Shown here piece after piece: positions 60,701-64,000 of a stretch of DNA of 64,000 nucleotides. Positions within the stretch are counted from its first letter, which is position 1. Every line of letters begins with the position of its first letter. Source of the stretch: Ptychodera flava. Lineage: Eukaryota > Hemichordata > Enteropneusta > Ptychoderidae. The stretch lies in the NCBI RefSeq assembly GCF_041260155.1, contig NC_091932.1:6037501-6101500 (forward strand). The letters run 5' to 3'. Below the pieces are notes generated by a model. The model did no database searches. It was not told where the DNA came from and was given only the letters and a program-made list of their open reading frames with translations. A program made the position numbers and the translations under genes.

Positions 60701-63700
60701 TGAAAAAGATAATTTTAGGGCCTCATAGTTGCTCATTGTTGTATGTACATGTAGCTGAATAATTTTCACAAGTTTTGTCATGTTGCAGCAATGCAGCCTT
60801 CACAGTTCTAGTGAGAAATAACAACTTGCATTTGTATTGTGAGTGGGTAGAAGATTGGTAAAACTGTAGAATTCTGGATTCATTAATAATCTTCTATTCA
60901 TTGGGTATCTTTTATAGTTAATATATAAACATGAAATACGTATTGTATGGCATTGAATTAGAATATGGATTACATGTAGAGTAATCGTAATATTCTAATG
61001 CTGTGCCAACAAAACTATTCATTGTCTAAGGTATTGTCAGAAGTGCGATATCTTTTTTATGGACAAATGGATTTCCAAAAGTTACAGCACTGCAAAGGAA
61101 TGATACAGGATATATGGCCATCAGTGGAATGGCTGGATTTTACCTTGATAAAGGGACCTCCCCTTGCTAATTTGATTTCCTTACCCCCAGGTGGTATGTA
61201 CATGTCATGGGAACAAACATTGTCACAATTTCTTCAACTGTGATTACAGGTCATCTATGCTGGACTTCATCATATGGGAAGAAAATTAATCTATGCGAGT
61301 AGCTCCACTGACAGAATTATCAAAAGGCATTGTCACAGTGGTGCCAAATATTTCAAATTAAATATAAAAATTCTGATAAAGGAACACCCAATTATCAACA
61401 GCTGCAGTTTTGTTTGCAAAAAACGAAAACCTCAATTGCATTGCTAAATTTAGCATAATTTCAATTTAGTTCAGTTAAAATAAATGTATGTGATGATGGC
61501 AAGCTATCATTCATAATAAAATATCATGCCCTTGAGATAGTCTGAAGCGAATTTTTCATGTTTTAATAAGCGTTTGACATTTTCTAGTTACAGTATGTAT
61601 GTACTCTGCCACACTGCACACATTGCTTGTTCTCACCAAAGTGAACCTTGAGCAAAGGTTATGATAGGAAGCACTCTGGTGAGTAGAATTTTCAATGAAA
61701 TGCATTTCAAGGACTTTTCACATACATGTAATCTACTTGCAGTGACAATTGCACATATGTAGACTAGTGTGGAAATCTTTTTGATCAGTCACTTCAATTA
61801 TTCCGAGGAACAGTTGAACTTCACAATGTTGTAGTGACAATTTTATCTCTTTAACGAAAATAAGCTGTTTTTTCTAATCCATAAGAAGAGAATTTTGTAT
61901 CAATGTTATGATACAATACGATAAAATTTTACCTGTAGCCAGGGGTTGAATAGATTTTTTTGCAAACATGAACACTATGCATGTCAGGTTTTGCATCAGC
62001 ATTTACCAGCTTCTCAGTTGACAGAGTTACACAAGACGTTTAGCAAAAAGATATTCTAACTCCACATGGAAGGTTGTCTTTTTTGGATTCATAGAGTATG
62101 GTCCATGAAATATAGGATAATACATGTAATACTTCCAGGCTATGAATCTTAAAACAGCAATGTAATATGAACATGCATAGTGCAGTGTACATGTGGGTAC
62201 ATTTTATATTTTGAACCATGGTTGGTTGCATCATGCACTGCTTCCAGTTACATTAATGAAATTTATGTCAACTCCTCTCCCATAAAACTAACAGAAAAGA
62301 ATGAAGGAGTGGTTTTTATGAGGTACATACCATCATTGGACCGTGTACCTTTACTGAGGGAGGTGTGGTCGTGACTTTGGCATATCACTCTTTTCAAAAC
62401 CGCATCAGATCTAAGGTTGCTGTTACGAAGCTAAGTGAGACTGAGTGATAGTACATTGAGAGATAGTACATTCATTTGATAATAACAAAAGCAGTTTTGG
62501 AACTCTGCCATCAATATAAATAGGGCAAATAGAATGATACTATCACAGTGACATTTTGTTTCAGTTTATCTGTCAGGTTCAGCTGTTGCTTCCAGATCAT
62601 TGGTTGGTGACAAATCAGTTAGAGAAACTTGTCCCATGTAACATTTGACTGACTTGGTATGTCTCAGATACCTGTAACATATTTTCACAGATCTAACTCC
62701 TAAAAACACACAGAAACAGCAATATTTTCACTGACTTGCTACGTAATTAATGTAAAGACACCTACAGATACAGTGTAATGACCTACACATGTATGGAACT
62801 GACCCAATGGCTCATGTCATACATTGTAGTGACATTTTGAGCACCTTCATGTTTGTGCTGATTTGAAGTAACGTCATGCACAACTGCGAAGGGTTTTCAT
62901 CACTATTTTGTACTAAGACATGGAGAATCTTCCTTCTTCTCAATAAAGTGACGATTTGTGTGAGTTTCATCAAATACAATTACAGTTGTACACACATTAT
63001 ATGAACTTAGCTTCACATTCATGCACTCTCATACTCACTCATCTACTCTTCAAGATTACCAGATACTCATTGCATACAAAATGCCTCCTTACCAGACGCA
63101 GACTCCCAACAGAATACTAATTTATTGCCAAGAAGCTACATGTGTATGCTCTGAATAATCTGAGAGACTCAGAGAAAATAAGGTTAAAGTCTTGCTGTCA
63201 AGCGGGTATGCTTTACCAATTCCCTGTATAAATCATTGCCATTGCAATTTATTAAATTACTTTACTGAGAAAATACTTTTCTACCCTCTATGGAGTGAAT
63301 TATTTTAGAGCTCTTCATCATTTACGTCAATGAATTTATTTCCATCAGATACATATTATCAGTTGACCGTTAGCGTAAATGGCAGTTTAATATTTTTAGG
63401 GTTGTTATAAGTATAGAAATATCAATTCTTGTTAATACTGTTGTCATCCTTGGGGAATTATTGTGAAATTCAGTGCATTTAGAACAAAATTACATTTTTG
63501 ACGCTGATGGCTGGATAACAGAGTGTTGACACATTTCATTCAAGTTTCAACATATTATCAGTGTTAAATACATACATATTGACTAAAACAATGTACCACG
63601 GTGTCCAGAAAGGCACCACACACGTTTATCTGGAATGCATTGTCTATGGAATGTTTTTTATGTTTCCATGCCATATTTAATGCCAGTGAGTATATTTCAA

Positions 63701-64000
63701 GACTGTGTGAGCAGCATTGCATGTCAATCCAAGCACAAGATTCAAAGCTATTGTGCACGTACACACAAAGTCAGTTTGATTAAATCACACTCTAACTAAT
63801 AAATTGTTAGGTGTTTATTTACGGCCCGGATACATCTCTTATTTTATGTGCTGATTATATCATAAATTTTATTCCTTCAAAATACATGACAGTTAATTTT
63901 ATGTGCAGTAAGGAAATGTGATTTTTGGTGAAAAAGTGATGATTTTAAGTTTAATTATGTAACTTATAGTAATTTCTGTGTAGTAATAGGCTAGGTATGG
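57755..64000. other. right-end AT-rich spacer
   Basis: No exon, RNA gene, tandem array or transposon was recognised on either strand. The short frames lack codon or splice support. Confidence 0.45.

Overview
The window is animal nuclear DNA: AT-rich, with long GT-AG introns, short exons with matching phases, microsatellites, and many small transposon-derived repeats. The best guess for the organism is a marine invertebrate, perhaps an ambulacrarian deuterostome such as an acorn worm. This rests on protein divergence and repeat style only and is of low confidence. No prokaryotic, viral, CRISPR, rRNA or tRNA feature was seen.

Three protein-coding genes could be assembled exon by exon. (1) Positions 609-6981, + strand: the last nine visible coding exons of a TATDN1-type TatD nuclease. 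Its first ~45 residues lie left of the window. (2) Positions 27013-9331, - strand: a complete 16-exon TMEM214 gene of 672 codons, every junction in phase, convergent with TATDN1. (3) Positions 29577-41654, + strand: 20 exons of an adhesion-type (family B2) GPCR with a Pro/Thr-rich stalk, a GAIN-like region, a GPS, seven membrane segments and a short acidic tail. Its N-terminal exons were not found. TMEM214 and the receptor lie head to head over about 2.5 kb. The exon junction inside the GPS does not keep frame by canonical splicing.

Transposable elements fill introns and spacers. They are: a CACTG-ended DNA element in a TATDN1 intron; four related minisatellite-bearing elements in TMEM214 introns, which share one 3' cap but carry different tandem cores (226 bp, 26 bp, about 150 bp); a ~220 bp MITE family with three copies; a 685 bp inverted repeat upstream of the receptor; a long-TIR element and a foldback inside receptor introns; a 23 bp perfect-TIR element at 55.9-56.7 kb; an endonuclease fragment of a CR1/L2-like LINE; and a 5'-truncated LINE at 45.4-46.6 kb bounded by an exact 14 bp target-site duplication.

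From 46.6 kb to the right end I find no convincing gene, only a few weak exon-like stretches. The two most interesting signals are the interchangeable-core element family, whose 226 bp units carry clustered nuclear-receptor and E-box-like sites, and the frame conflict in the receptor GPS.
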